The notes: generated by a model from the sequence alone, not told the origin. A DNA stretch of 64,000 nt from Myxococcus fulvus (GCF_900111765.1 NZ_FOIB01000007.1:433704-497703), one strand, 5' to 3'; shown: positions 11,863 to 22,305, counted from the stretch's first letter. Numbers and translations are program-made.

Positions 11863-12723
11863 ATGAGCGCGGTGGCGGAACAGCGCGGTGGCGGCGCGGT
11901 GGTCGAGCAGCTTCGCGAGCGCATCCGCCAGTTGCAGGCGGCGCCGCGCAGCTACCTGGCGGTGCTGCGCACGGGGATGGAGGCGGTGGACGCGCTGCTC
12001 CCCTCGGGCGGCTTCCCGCTGGGGCAGGCGGTGGAGCTGTGTGGTGAGGCGGCCTCCGGCAGGACGAGCCTGGCGCTGAGCGCGGTGGCGTCCGCGCACC
12101 AGGAGGCGCGGCTGTGCGCGTGGGTGGATGGACCGCGCGAGCTGTATGCCCCGGCGGCGGCGGCGCAGGGCGTGGACCTGGAGCGGCTGCTGCTCGTCCG
12201 GCCCAAGACGCCCGAGCAGCGGGTGTGGGCGGCGGTGCAGCTGGCCCGGAGCGGGGCCTTCGCGTGCGTGGTGCTGGATTTGACGCGAGGGGTGGGCGCG
12301 ACGGGGCGGCCGCCGCGGGTGGGGCTGGCCGAGGCGCGCAAGCTGGCGGACGCGGCGGAGCGTGGCGGCGGGCTGCTGCTGTTGCTCACCTCGCCGGAGG
12401 CTCCGGCGGATGGGGTGACGCGGCTGCGGACGGAGTCCCAGGGGGCGGAGGGCTGGTCGGTGGAGGTGGTGCGCAGCAGGCGCGGCGGCACGGGGACGCG
12501 GGCGGTGTTGCCGTGGAGCGCGCTGTACCCGGAGCTGGGGCTCGAGGAGGGGGGGCGGGTGTTGGACGTGGGGCCGGTGGACGCGGACGCGACGCCGGAC
12601 TTCCTGCGGGAGACGCCGTGGGTGGCGCGCAACGGGCTGGGGCACCAGGGGCAGCGGTCCGGGCGGGATGGGGTGATGCCCTCGCTGCGGGTGGCGTCGG
12701 GCGTGGCCTCGGCGGCGCACTGA
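11863..12723 (+). CDS. imuA: ImuA, RecA-like SOS mutagenesis accessory protein
   Basis: 286 residues from the ATG at 11863, 5 nt after a GAGGAGG ribosome site. It is a RecA-like P-loop protein of the ImuA/SulA-related family: the segment GGFPLGQAVEL leads to a Walker A-like loop, GEAASGRTS, in which the usual lysine is arginine, so ATP binding may be weak or lost. A hydrophobic Walker B-like strand (FACVVLDL) follows. ImuA works with ImuB and DnaE2 in error-prone translesion synthesis after DNA damage. The imuB gene starts 7 bp downstream, so they form an operon, and a LexA-like box precedes it. DnaE2 is not here but at 54 kb. Confidence 0.88.
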   Translation: MSAVAEQRGGGAVVEQLRERIRQLQAAPRSYLAVLRTGMEAVDALLPSGGFPLGQAVELCGEAASGRTSLALSAVASAHQEARLCAWVDGPRELYAPAAAAQGVDLERLLLVRPKTPEQRVWAAVQLARSGAFACVVLDLTRGVGATGRPPRVGLAEARKLADAAERGGGLLLLLTSPEAPADGVTRLRTESQGAEGWSVEVVRSRRGGTGTRAVLPWSALYPELGLEEGGRVLDVGPVDADATPDFLRETPWVARNGLGHQGQRSGRDGVMPSLRVASGVASAAH

Positions 12724-12730
12724 GGGAGCC

Positions 12731-14230
12731 ATGCGCAGGGCCTATCTGCATTTCACGCGCTTCCCGGTGCAGCGCAAGGTCATCGAGTGTCCGGAGCTGG
12801 CGGGCCGGCCTTTCGTGCTGGTGGAGGAGGCTCGCGGCCAGCGGCGGGTGGTGGCGGCGTCCACGTCCGCGCTGAAGGCAGGCGTGCGGCCCGGGGTGAC
12901 GCTCACCGCGGCGACGGCGCTGGAGCCGGGGCTGCGGCACTTCCCCTATCGGGTGGACGAGGAGAAGCGGGCGCTGGTGGCGCTGGGGGAGGCGCTGATG
13001 AGCCTGGGGCCGGGCTTCCAGCTCTCCGCTCCAGACGGACTGTGGCTCGACGCGGGAGCGGCGCACCTGTCGGGAGGTGAGGCGGGGCTGTGCTCGCGGG
13101 CGTTGGCGTTGTGCGAGGGGCTGGGGTACCGGGCGCACGTGGTGGTGGCGTCGGAGGCGTTCACCGCGCGAGCGCTGGCGAGGTTCGGGGCGCGGCGGGT
13201 GGAGGTGGTGGCGCCGGGGGAGTCGGCCCAGGCGCTGGCGCCGTTGCCGTTGGCGGCGCTGGAGGGGCGGGAGTCCGCGCCGTTCTCCGCGTTGGGGCTG
13301 CGCACGTTGGGGGAGGTGGCGGAGCTGCCGCCGGGGGCGGTGGCGGCGCGGGGTGGGGTGATGGGGGCGCGGGCACATGCGTGGTGTGGCGGGAGGGATG
13401 AGACGCCCTTCGTGGCGGAGGTATTGGACGAGGTGCTGGAGGAGCGGCGGGTGTTGGAGTGGCCGGCGGAGTCGTTCGAGCCGTTGGGCTTCGCGCTGAA
13501 GACGTTGCTGGACAGGTTGGGTGCGCGGCTGGTGGGGCGAGGGCGGGCGGCGGTGCGCATCACCTTCACGTTGAAGCTGGACCCCACGGGGCAGCAGCGG
13601 GTGACGCTGTCGCTGGCGAGGCCCACGGCGGCGTCGAAGCTGTTGTTGGACCTGGCGCGGCACCGGCTGGAGGAGCTGCGGTTGGAGAACCCGGTGGCGG
13701 AGGTGTCCGCGCGGGTGGACGAGCACTCCGAAAACCGGGGGCAGCAGCTCTCGTTGGGGGACGCGCCGGAGGGGGACGCGGCGCTGGAGGTGGTGTTGTC
13801 GAGGTTGGCGACGACGTTGGGGGAGGAGTCGCTGTGCTCGGCGGGGTTGGAGCCGGTGCATCGGCCGGAAGGCGCGCAGGGGACACGGGCGTTCCGACCG
13901 CCGGAGGCTCGCAAGGAGTGGGGGGAGGCGTTGACGCCGGTGGAGCGGAGGGCGGGCGGGCCGCGGGAGCGGCCGTCACGTTTGCTGGCGGAGCCGGCGT
14001 GGCTGGACGCGGAGCTGGGAGACTCCGGTCGGTTGCTCGCCGCGCGAGTCGGCGGACGGCGTCACCGGGTGACGGCGGTGACGGGCCCCGAGCGATTGGG
14101 CGGCGAGTGGTGGGCCGAGACGCCCTTCCAACGCGATTACTACCGGGTGCACTTCGAGGGACTGGGGCCCGCCTGGGTCTTCCAGGACATGCGCGACGGC
14201 CGCTTCTACCTGCAGGGGTTGTTCGACTGA
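12731..14230 (+). CDS. imuB: ImuB, inactive Y-family polymerase-like protein
   Basis: 499 residues, the second gene of the imuA-imuB operon. It has the Y-family (DinB/UmuC-like) architecture, but the N-terminal motif that normally carries the first catalytic Asp reads YLHFTRFPVQ, without an acidic residue. This is the hallmark of ImuB, a non-catalytic adaptor. A likely sliding-clamp motif, QQLSLGD, occurs near residue 338. Its C-terminal region ends with a conserved WWAETPFQRDYYRV stretch seen in ImuB proteins. Known role: ImuB binds the beta clamp and recruits ImuA and the polymerase DnaE2 (ImuC) to damaged DNA. A small lipoprotein gene begins 16 bp later. Confidence 0.9.
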   Translation: MRRAYLHFTRFPVQRKVIECPELAGRPFVLVEEARGQRRVVAASTSALKAGVRPGVTLTAATALEPGLRHFPYRVDEEKRALVALGEALMSLGPGFQLSAPDGLWLDAGAAHLSGGEAGLCSRALALCEGLGYRAHVVVASEAFTARALARFGARRVEVVAPGESAQALAPLPLAALEGRESAPFSALGLRTLGEVAELPPGAVAARGGVMGARAHAWCGGRDETPFVAEVLDEVLEERRVLEWPAESFEPLGFALKTLLDRLGARLVGRGRAAVRITFTLKLDPTGQQRVTLSLARPTAASKLLLDLARHRLEELRLENPVAEVSARVDEHSENRGQQLSLGDAPEGDAALEVVLSRLATTLGEESLCSAGLEPVHRPEGAQGTRAFRPPEARKEWGEALTPVERRAGGPRERPSRLLAEPAWLDAELGDSGRLLAARVGGRRHRVTAVTGPERLGGEWWAETPFQRDYYRVHFEGLGPAWVFQDMRDGRFYLQGLFD

Positions 14231-14246
14231 GTTATGGAGGGTGACC

Positions 14247-14771
14247 ATGCGCGCCCTCACACTCCTCCTGCTGTCGCTGCTCGCCACCGCGTGTTCCGCG
14301 CCGCAGGTCCGGCCTCCGGGCGCCATCCGCAAGGTCGTCGTCGTGATCGGCACGCGCGTGGACTCGCTGCCCGTGGCGACCTATCGCGAGGACATGCTGG
14401 GGGAAGGCAACCCGCGCTCCGTCCTCATCGGCCAGACGCAAGCGGTGCTGCGCGAGCGCGGCTTCGAGGTGGTCGGCTCGCGCATCTCCGATGCTCCGTC
14501 CCCCTCCACCGGCGAGGTCGTCGCCCTCATCCGCGAGAACAAGGCGGAGGCCGCCGTCATCGTCGTGCTCAACTGGGTGGACGTGTCCTCCATCCGCGCC
14601 ATGGGCCGCGCCGAGGTCTTCCTGGAGGCGGGCCTCGTCTCGCCCGACGGCAACCTGCTGTGGCGCAAGGACTCCCGCACCGTCTCGTCCATCAGCATGT
14701 ACCAGTCGCAGACGGACTACAGCTCCTACCTGCGCAAGGCCGTCATCGACGCCGTCCAGGAAGTGCCCTGA
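14247..14771 (+). CDS. Small lipoprotein of unknown function
   Basis: 174 residues. The ATG at 14247 is preferred over a GTG at 14241 because the GGAGG at 14236-14240 is then correctly spaced. The signal peptide is typical, with the lipobox LATAC. The mature part alternates strands and helices (VVVVIGTRVDS, AEAAVIVVLNWVDV) and ends in a YSSYLRKAVIDAV helix, which suggests a small alpha/beta domain; I do not recognise the family. It starts only 16 bp after imuB and may be read from that operon, though no SOS role is implied. Its stop codon lies inside a palindrome shared with the convergent FHA gene. Confidence 0.8.
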   Translation: MRALTLLLLSLLATACSAPQVRPPGAIRKVVVVIGTRVDSLPVATYREDMLGEGNPRSVLIGQTQAVLRERGFEVVGSRISDAPSPSTGEVVALIRENKAEAAVIVVLNWVDVSSIRAMGRAEVFLEAGLVSPDGNLLWRKDSRTVSSISMYQSQTDYSSYLRKAVIDAVQEVP

Positions 14772-14784
14772 GGCACCTCAGGGC
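14765..14784. terminator. 20-bp palindrome spanning both convergent stop codons
   Basis: GCCCTGAGG-CA-CCTCAGGGC is a perfect inverted repeat. It contains the TGA of the lipoprotein gene (14769-14771) and the complementary TCA of the FHA gene (14778-14780) at symmetric positions. It would fold as a hairpin in both transcripts and probably ends both. Confidence 0.6.
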
Positions 14785-15311
14785 TTCGGCTGGGGGCTCG
14801 CCAACCGCAGGTGCTCGTGCACCGTCTCCGCGCGCAGGTAGAGGAACTGCGCGTCGCCGAACGCCAGCGTGTCCCCGTCGTTGAGCGTCACCTGCGCGCG
14901 AAAGCCCAGCGGCGCGCCGTTGATCCACGTGCCGTTCATCGACTGCGCGTCCCGCACCTGGAACCCACCCGTGGTCGCGTTCCACCGCAGCGTCGCGTGG
15001 TGCTGGGACACCGACGGGTCCGGCACCACCAGGTCGCAGTCCGAGCGCCCCACGGTGAGCTCCTCCCCATCCACCTTGGGGTTCAGGAAGTGCACCTCCA
15101 GGTTGTCGAAGTCGCGGAGCATCGCGAGCAGCCGCTCCGTCATGCGCGAGCGGTGCGCCATGCCCACCGTGCGAGCGCCCGTCAGCTGCTGGGCGACGTT
15201 CCGGAAGACGGGATCCACGGGCTGCTGGATGAGCGCCACCGGACCGGACGCGGCCCGGAAGGCCTCCAGCGAGGCCGAGGCGAAGGGACGGAGCTGGTTC
15301 ACGGACACCAT
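14778..15311 (-). CDS. FHA-domain protein
   Basis: 177 residues from the ATG at 15311, which has a GGGAGG site just upstream; an in-frame GTG nine bases earlier is less likely. The C-terminal half is a forkhead-associated domain, with the phospho-threonine-binding motifs GRSDCD, SVSQHHA and MNGTWING in the right order. The N-terminal 75 residues are helical and unassigned. FHA domains bind pThr peptides, so the protein probably reads Ser/Thr kinase activity, which is abundant in myxobacteria. No kinase or secretion gene is adjacent. It converges on the preceding lipoprotein gene with a 6-bp gap. Confidence 0.88.
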   Translation of the reverse strand: MVSVNQLRPFASASLEAFRAASGPVALIQQPVDPVFRNVAQQLTGARTVGMAHRSRMTERLLAMLRDFDNLEVHFLNPKVDGEELTVGRSDCDLVVPDPSVSQHHATLRWNATTGGFQVRDAQSMNGTWINGAPLGFRAQVTLNDGDTLAFGDAQFLYLRAETVHEHLRLASPQPKP

Positions 15312-15432
15312 GCCTCCCACCCTACGTCCAAGCGGGGGCCACGGGAAGTCGTGTGACAGTGCCCGCCAGGCTCCCTCATCGCCACATCACCAGCGTGGCT
15401 TCCGACCCGAGGGCATGAAACCCTGACGCTTC

Positions 15433-16407
15433 ATGCGGGTCCTCGTCACCGGCGCAGCGGGCTTCATCGGTCACCACGTCAGCGCGAAGCTGCTCGCCCG
15501 AGGTGACACCGTCATCGGCGTGGACAACCTGGACCCCTCTGGAGACGTCCCCCTCAAGCGCGCCCGTCTGGCCCGACTCCACGCACTCCCCGGCGCGGAG
15601 CGCTTCACCTGTCACGAGGCGGACATCACCGAGGCTCCCGCGCTCGCGAGAATCTTCCAGCAGGAGCACCCCGAGCGAGTCGTCCATCTGGCCGCGCGAG
15701 TCGGCGTGCGAGAGGCCGGGGCCTCCGCTTCGTCCTACGTGGACGCGAACGTCGTGGGCTGGCTCCAGGTCCTGGAGCAGGGCCGCGCCGCGGGCGTTTC
15801 GCACCTGGTCTACGCGTCCTCCAGCTCCGTGTACGGCGCGGACACGCCGCCTCCCTTCCACGAGAGCGCCTCCGCCGACCATCCCCTCAATGTCTACTCC
15901 GCGACCAAGCGCGCCGGAGAGCTGCTGGCCCACACGTACGGTCACCTCCACGGCCTGCCCACCAGCGGCCTGCGCTTCTTCACCGTGTACGGCCCCTGGG
16001 GACGCCCGGACATGGCGCCGCTGCGCTTCCTGCGCGCACTGAGCGCGGGCCGCCCCATCGACCTGTACGGGGAGGGGCGCATGCTGCGCGACTTCACCTT
16101 CGTGGAGGACGTGGCGGAGGCGGTGCTGCGCGTCCTGGACCGTCCTCCCGTGGGGAGCCCACCGTATCGACTGCTCAACGTGGGACGCGGGGAGCCCGTC
16201 TCCGTGCGGGACTTCGTCGCCGTGCTGGAGCGACTGCTGGGGACACGGGCCGTGCTGAAGCTGCTGCCCGCGCAGGCGGGGGAGATGGACTCGACCTGGG
16301 CGGACCCCACCGCCCTCGAGCGCGAGACGGGCTTTCGCCCCCGTGTGTCCGTGGACGAAGGGCTCGCGGCGCTCGTGGCCTGGGCGCGCGAGCACTCCAT
16401 CTCCTGA
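15433..16407 (+). CDS. NAD-dependent nucleotide-sugar epimerase/dehydratase
   Basis: 324 residues of the extended short-chain dehydrogenase family. The Rossmann motif GAAGFIG sits at residues 7-13, the SSSSVYG strand bears the catalytic Ser/Thr region, and the YSATK motif supplies Tyr155 and Lys159. The RFFTVYGPWGRPDMAP segment is typical of the UDP-glucuronate 4-epimerase (GAE/LpsL-like) branch. Likely role: conversion of a UDP-sugar for lipopolysaccharide or exopolysaccharide. The exact sugar is inferred from that one segment and is uncertain. No glycan cluster surrounds it. The ribosome site is poor. Confidence 0.9.
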   Translation: MRVLVTGAAGFIGHHVSAKLLARGDTVIGVDNLDPSGDVPLKRARLARLHALPGAERFTCHEADITEAPALARIFQQEHPERVVHLAARVGVREAGASASSYVDANVVGWLQVLEQGRAAGVSHLVYASSSSVYGADTPPPFHESASADHPLNVYSATKRAGELLAHTYGHLHGLPTSGLRFFTVYGPWGRPDMAPLRFLRALSAGRPIDLYGEGRMLRDFTFVEDVAEAVLRVLDRPPVGSPPYRLLNVGRGEPVSVRDFVAVLERLLGTRAVLKLLPAQAGEMDSTWADPTALERETGFRPRVSVDEGLAALVAWAREHSIS

Positions 16408-16492
16408 GCTAGAGTCCATGCCCTCGTCACCCGGGCCGGCGGGTGACCCACTTCCATCTCGATGCTCCTGGTCCTCCAGGAGGAGTGTCGTC

Positions 16493-17923
16493 ATGTCCCG
16501 GAACCGTCGTGTGAACTCCCGTCCTGCCTTCCTCGCGCTCGCGGTGCTCCTGTCGTTGCTGGGCGCCTGCTCTGACTCCGAGGAGGCGTGTCGTCGCGGC
16601 GGCGTGGGCACCTACAGCCAGCCGGCCTTCCTCGTCCCGAACATCGAGGGGCGGCGCGTGGACTGCGGCTTCCAGAGCAACGTGAGCGACGTCGCCATGG
16701 GCGAGAACGGCTTCGCGTGGATCCGCCGCAGTGAGTACGTGGACCGGGGCGAGGACACCTTCTTCTTTCCCCCGAACAAGCTCCTCTCGCGGCTGGACCC
16801 GATGGGGACGTGGCTCGAGGAGGTTCCGCTGCCGGACTTCGTCACCCACCATGTCGTGCACCCCAGCGGAGAGGTCACCGTCTTCGGCTGGGAGAAGGAG
16901 GTGGACCCGCTCGCCATCCAGGTGCGCCGCCTGGGACCCGATGGTTCCGTCATCAAGTCGCGGCGCTTCACCCACGACATTCCCCTGGAGGCGCGCCTGG
17001 ACTTCATCGCCCAGCCGGGCGGCGCGGTGACCCGGGTGCGGACGCCGGAGTCGGAGCGCTTCGCCGCCATCATGCTGGCGCGCGCGGATGGAGAAGAGGT
17101 CGTCTTCCTCGCGGCACTCGACGGGATGCGAGTGGGACGGCTCGACGCGAACCTGGACACGCTGTGGCTCAGCCCCGTGGCGCCCTCGGTGGCCTTGAAG
17201 GACTTCTCCACCTGGGAGCAGATGGCCGCGGTGGGGGCTCCCTGGGTCGGCTGGGGGCTGGACGTGGATGAGCAGCACCAGGTCCACGTCGCCACGCCGC
17301 TGATGGACGTCCAGAGGCGCGCCTACGTGGAGTCCTTCGAGCGCGAGCCCACGGGCGCCACGGGGCGCTCCTTCCTCCTGTCCTCCTTCTCGTCCACGGG
17401 GGCGTTCGTCTCCGCGCGAGCCGTGTCGGCGCCCAAGCCCCAGGAGATCGTCGGACTGGTGGTCCGAGCAGGGGCCTTCGCGCTCGGCGCCAGCGAGCGC
17501 GCGCTGGTGGGCGGCCGAGCCGTCTCCCCGGACCTGTACTTCGCCTCGGGGCGCCTGGAGGGGCCCGTGGGGGATGACCTCGTGCGCGCCCTCGACGTCG
17601 ATCGCGACGACGTGCCCGTGTCGTTCGTCGCCTGCGGCTGGGAGCGCTACTGCTTCGCGGGCGACACGGGCTTCGAGCAGGGCTCCGCGGACCTCGAGCA
17701 GAGGAAGAGCAAGGGCTTCCTGCTCGAGGTCGATCCGCTGGGACAGCAGCTGAGCCTGTCCCAGATTCAGTACGGCGAAGGTGTCCACGTCCTCGTCGCC
17801 AGGGAGGGCCGCTTGGGCAATCCGGTGTTCGCGTTCAGCCTCGACGGCACCCAGACCACTGGAGGGCCTGGGAGCCGCGCGAAATCCAACCAGACGTGGG
17901 TGGGCATCCTCTACCAACGCTGA
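16493..17923 (+). CDS. Lipoprotein of unknown function, likely beta-propeller-like
   Basis: 476 residues, ATG at 16493 behind AGGAGGAG. The signal ends in the lipobox LLGAC. The mature protein is rich in short strand-turn units such as LLSRLDPMGTWLEEVPLP and VRRLGPDGSVIKSRRF, which look like blades of a beta-propeller or similar repeat fold. Two later cysteines lie in FVACGWERYCFAG. No enzyme motif was found. It is probably anchored in the outer membrane or periplasm. The downstream ABC-F gene converges with only 3 bp between stops. Confidence 0.75.
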   Translation: MSRNRRVNSRPAFLALAVLLSLLGACSDSEEACRRGGVGTYSQPAFLVPNIEGRRVDCGFQSNVSDVAMGENGFAWIRRSEYVDRGEDTFFFPPNKLLSRLDPMGTWLEEVPLPDFVTHHVVHPSGEVTVFGWEKEVDPLAIQVRRLGPDGSVIKSRRFTHDIPLEARLDFIAQPGGAVTRVRTPESERFAAIMLARADGEEVVFLAALDGMRVGRLDANLDTLWLSPVAPSVALKDFSTWEQMAAVGAPWVGWGLDVDEQHQVHVATPLMDVQRRAYVESFEREPTGATGRSFLLSSFSSTGAFVSARAVSAPKPQEIVGLVVRAGAFALGASERALVGGRAVSPDLYFASGRLEGPVGDDLVRALDVDRDDVPVSFVACGWERYCFAGDTGFEQGSADLEQRKSKGFLLEVDPLGQQLSLSQIQYGEGVHVLVAREGRLGNPVFAFSLDGTQTTGGPGSRAKSNQTWVGILYQR

Positions 17924-17926
17924 GCC

Positions 17927-19429
<1,503 letters not shown>

Positions 19430-19625
19430 ATGAGGCGAACTCCTGAATCCAGGGCGCGAGCACGCACGAGGCGGCTCAGCGCGATGACGACTCGAACGAC
19501 CTGGGACTCAGCGGTTCTGCCTCAAGGGTGAATCGACCTCGCGTAGGGAGGGGTTGTCAGGCCCTCCGGTGGATGCGTGCCTTCAATCTATGACGCGCGC
19601 CGGGGTGGATTGCAACCCCGACGTT

Positions 19626-19650
19626 CCCGCCGTCCAGGTCCGACGGCGGG
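19626..19650 (-). terminator. Terminator hairpin after the NfeD-SPFH operon
   Basis: A perfect 9-bp stem, CCCGCCGTC with GACGGCGGG, around a 7-nt loop. It starts 22 bp downstream of the SPFH stop on the minus strand. Confidence 0.7.
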
Positions 19651-19672
19651 CGGGGAACTTCCGGACAGGGGA

Positions 19673-20788
19673 CTACTCGTCCTGCTCGGTGGGCGGGCGA
19701 GGGCGACGCGGCGGCACGGCGGGGACGCCGGCGAGCGTGGCGGACTCGGCCAGCACGTTGCCCCGGGCAATCGCCTGCGCGGCGAGGGCCGCGGCGGTGG
19801 GCGCCGGACGCTGCGCGGGAGCCTTGGCCTTGGCGCCCTCGTCGTCCTTGAAGAAGACCTCCTTGAGCGCGGAGACGGCGCCGAGCGTGGCGGTGGCCTC
19901 GTAGGGGATGAACATCTTGTTGTCGCCCTTGCTCATCTCCTGGAGGGTCTCCATGTAGCGCAGCGCGAGGATTTCGGGGGTGGCGCGGCCGTTGTGGATG
20001 GCCTCGAAGGTGAGGCGCGTGGCCTCCGCCTTGCCCTCGGCCTCCAGCATGGTGGCGCGCTTGTGGCCCTCGGCGCGGGCAATCTCCGCGTCGCGCTCGG
20101 CCTCGGCGCGCAGGATGCGGGAGATCTTCTCGCCCTCGGCCTGGAGGATGGCGGCGGCCTTGTCGCCCTCGGCCTTGGTCACCTCGGCGCGGCGCTCGCG
20201 CTCGGCGGTCATCTGCTTGGCCATGGCGGACTTGATGGCCTGGGGCGGCTCGATTTCACGCAGCTCCACGCGCGTCACCTTCACGCCCCACTTCTCCGTG
20301 GCCTCGTCCAGCACGATGCGAAGGCGCGTGTTCACCGTCTCGCGGCTGGTCAGCGTCTGATCCAACGTCAGGCTGCCCATGACGTTGCGCAGGTTCGTCA
20401 TCGTGAGCTGTTCAATCGCCAGCGCCAGGTTCTCCACCTGGTACAGCGCCTTCGCGGGGTCGACGATCTGGTAGTAGATGACCGAGCCGACCTCCATGTT
20501 GACGTTGTCGTGGGTGATGACCTGCACCGTCTCGAAGCCCATGACCTGCTCGCGCAGGTCCACCATGGTGCTGCGCATGTAGCGGTTGCCCGTGCGCATC
20601 TCGATGGGGCGCGGGCTGTCGATGAAGGGCCACAGGAGGTTGAGCCCGCTGGTGGCCACGTCGTGGAACTTGCCCAGCCGCTCCACCACCATGACCTTGG
20701 CCTGGGGAACGATGCGGACACAGCTGTAGCCCAGGAAGCCCAAGGCTCCCACCGCGATGAGAATCAATACGATCGAGCCCGGATCCAT
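19673..20788 (-). CDS. SPFH/Band 7 (stomatin-like) membrane protein
   Basis: 371 residues. The start at 20788 overlaps the NfeD stop by one base; an upstream extension is antisense noise. One N-terminal transmembrane helix (IVLILIAVGALGFLGYS) is followed by the Band 7 domain, with VVERLGKF and the SPFH-typical SVIYYQI and NLRNVMGSLTLDQTL segments. A long Ala/Glu-rich coiled coil (ERRAEVTKAEGDKAA region) follows. These proteins form large rings at membrane microdomains and help control membrane proteases and fluidity. The pairing with NfeD is a classic conserved operon, in which NfeD is the partner. Both genes and the terminator look intact. Confidence 0.94.
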   Translation of the reverse strand: MDPGSIVLILIAVGALGFLGYSCVRIVPQAKVMVVERLGKFHDVATSGLNLLWPFIDSPRPIEMRTGNRYMRSTMVDLREQVMGFETVQVITHDNVNMEVGSVIYYQIVDPAKALYQVENLALAIEQLTMTNLRNVMGSLTLDQTLTSRETVNTRLRIVLDEATEKWGVKVTRVELREIEPPQAIKSAMAKQMTAERERRAEVTKAEGDKAAAILQAEGEKISRILRAEAERDAEIARAEGHKRATMLEAEGKAEATRLTFEAIHNGRATPEILALRYMETLQEMSKGDNKMFIPYEATATLGAVSALKEVFFKDDEGAKAKAPAQRPAPTAAALAAQAIARGNVLAESATLAGVPAVPPRRPRPPTEQDE

Positions 20789-21279
20789 CAGACCTTCTCC
20801 TGGTTCTGTTCCCCGGAGGGAACCGATGACAGCGTCGCCGAGGGGCGGCGCACCCAAAGCTTGAGTCCTTCGACCTGCTCCACGGTGACGAGCTCGCCCG
20901 CGAGGATGGCGCCCGTCAGCGAGCGGGCCATCCACAGCTCGCCGTTGATGCGCACCGTGCCCCCGTGGGGCGCGTCGATGGCCTCCATCACCACGGCCTC
21001 TTGACCGACCATGGCCTCGACGCCCGTCTTCAAGTGCGAGGCATCCCGCATGAAAACGTTCTTGAAGAGGGTGCGCGAGGCGGCGAACAGCCCGGCGGAG
21101 ACGGCGCAGAAGAGCCCGAGCTGGAGCAGGAAGGTCAGCCCCAGGCCCGCGGCGAGCGAGGCGACGAGCGCCCCGGCGGAGAACCACACGAGCCCGAAGC
21201 CGGTCAGCTTGAGCTCCAGCACGCCGAAGGCGAGGGCGGCGGCGACCCAGAGCTGCCATGCGGAGGGGAACAGGTCCAT
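20788..21279 (-). CDS. NfeD-like membrane protein (short form)
   Basis: 163 residues. Two to three hydrophobic helices fill residues 8-70, and the C-terminal part is an OB-fold domain: VGQEAVVMEAIDAPHGGTVRINGELWMA is its typical strand pattern, cut here only by loops. It lacks the ClpP-class serine protease domain of the long NfeD form. The family partners stomatin/SPFH proteins in membrane microdomains, and here the SPFH gene follows directly with overlapping stop and start codons, so co-translation is likely. Confidence 0.9.
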   Translation of the reverse strand: MDLFPSAWQLWVAAALAFGVLELKLTGFGLVWFSAGALVASLAAGLGLTFLLQLGLFCAVSAGLFAASRTLFKNVFMRDASHLKTGVEAMVGQEAVVMEAIDAPHGGTVRINGELWMARSLTGAILAGELVTVEQVEGLKLWVRRPSATLSSVPSGEQNQEKV

Positions 21280-21401
21280 GAAGGTCTCTTTGTCAGTCGA
21301 TTCCCCTCCCTGTCAAACGGGGGTCGGCCGGGACGAAAGCGTCCTTCAGGAATGGAGCGGGCGAAAGGCGCCGCGTCCTCTCAACCCCGGGCGCTTCTTG
21401 T

Positions 21402-22067
21402 CTATTTCACCCGGAACAGCTCCCGCGTCTCGACGATGGGCTGATAGCCGCCCACGGTCCGGGTGAAGAGCAGCCGCTGGGGGATGCCCATGCTGTCGCA
21501 GTCCAGGGCCTCCAGGGCGAGTGTCTCCTTGAAGACGAGTGTGTGCTGGAGGGGCTTGGGGCGCGAGGTGGTCTTCTCGATTCCGACGGTGCGGGGTGGC
21601 TCCTGGGGGCGGACCGGGTAGGACTTGGCGGGGCGGCGGGTGACGATGAACTCCACCTTGGCGGGGGAGCGCTCCAGGTCGAGCACGTAGTCGCTGGTGT
21701 CCTTGTGGCTGGGGCCCACGGTGTCCGGGGTCAGGCTGTCGAACTGCACGTGGGTGTCCGCCCAGTAGGCGCCCCGCTCATCGCGGTGGAAGCGCACGGT
21801 GAGCGTGTAGTTGTTCTTGAGCAGGGCGTCATTGGCCATGCGGACCAGCGGGTCCTTGAGCTGGGCGTCGGTGAGGGGTGTCTGCCATTCCTTGAACACG
21901 CGGCCCTTGTAGGTGCCCAGGTACAGCTCGCGGTTGACGCCACAGGGGGCGGGCTTGCGTGAGGCGTAGCGCGTTTCCGCGCCCTGGCCCGGCGACGGGA
22001 ACAGCAGGGCGGACGCGAGGATGAACAGGAAGGGAAGGGCGAAGCGGTTGAGGCCGTGCGACGACAT
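21402..22067 (-). CDS. Secreted protein of unknown function
   Basis: 221 residues with a clear Sec signal peptide (LPFLFILASALLFPSPGQGAE) and an AGGAGG ribosome site before the ATG. The mature protein is about 190 residues, with two cysteines (one after the signal in PCGVNRE, one in LDCDSM) that may form a disulfide. Strand-rich segments such as NNYTLTVRFHRDERGAYW suggest a beta fold. No known catalytic motif or family was recognised. It is probably periplasmic or exported. Upstream of the NfeD operon but separated by 122 bp, so probably an independent transcript. Confidence 0.78.
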   Translation of the reverse strand: MSSHGLNRFALPFLFILASALLFPSPGQGAETRYASRKPAPCGVNRELYLGTYKGRVFKEWQTPLTDAQLKDPLVRMANDALLKNNYTLTVRFHRDERGAYWADTHVQFDSLTPDTVGPSHKDTSDYVLDLERSPAKVEFIVTRRPAKSYPVRPQEPPRTVGIEKTTSRPKPLQHTLVFKETLALEALDCDSMGIPQRLLFTRTVGGYQPIVETRELFRVK

Positions 22068-22253
22068 GGGTCCTCCTCGTCGGGAGATGACGGGGCGACA
22101 TGGGCCGATGCCGCCCTCCGGCAGCGACTCACGCCAGGAATGGGGCGTGAGCCGAGCGGACGGCGACGGTAGGCACCGCGCACGGGCGTGACAGGGATTC
22201 TCAGGCGTTGAGCGTTGCTGCGCGGACAGCCTCGCGGGGGGTGGCTCGCGCGT

Positions 22254-22280
22254 GTCCGAGGTCGAACGCGGACCTCGGAC
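22254..22280 (-). terminator. Terminator hairpin after the acetyltransferase gene
   Basis: A perfect 10-bp stem, GTCCGAGGTC with GACCTCGGAC, with a 7-nt loop. It lies 26 bp beyond the stop codon of the minus-strand acetyltransferase gene. Confidence 0.7.
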
Positions 22281-22305
22281 GAAGGGCTGTCTGGAAAGGT
22301 CGTGG

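Noticed and set aside
20788-21279. NfeD as a membrane serine protease
   Set aside because: This is the short form; the ClpP-like protease domain is missing.
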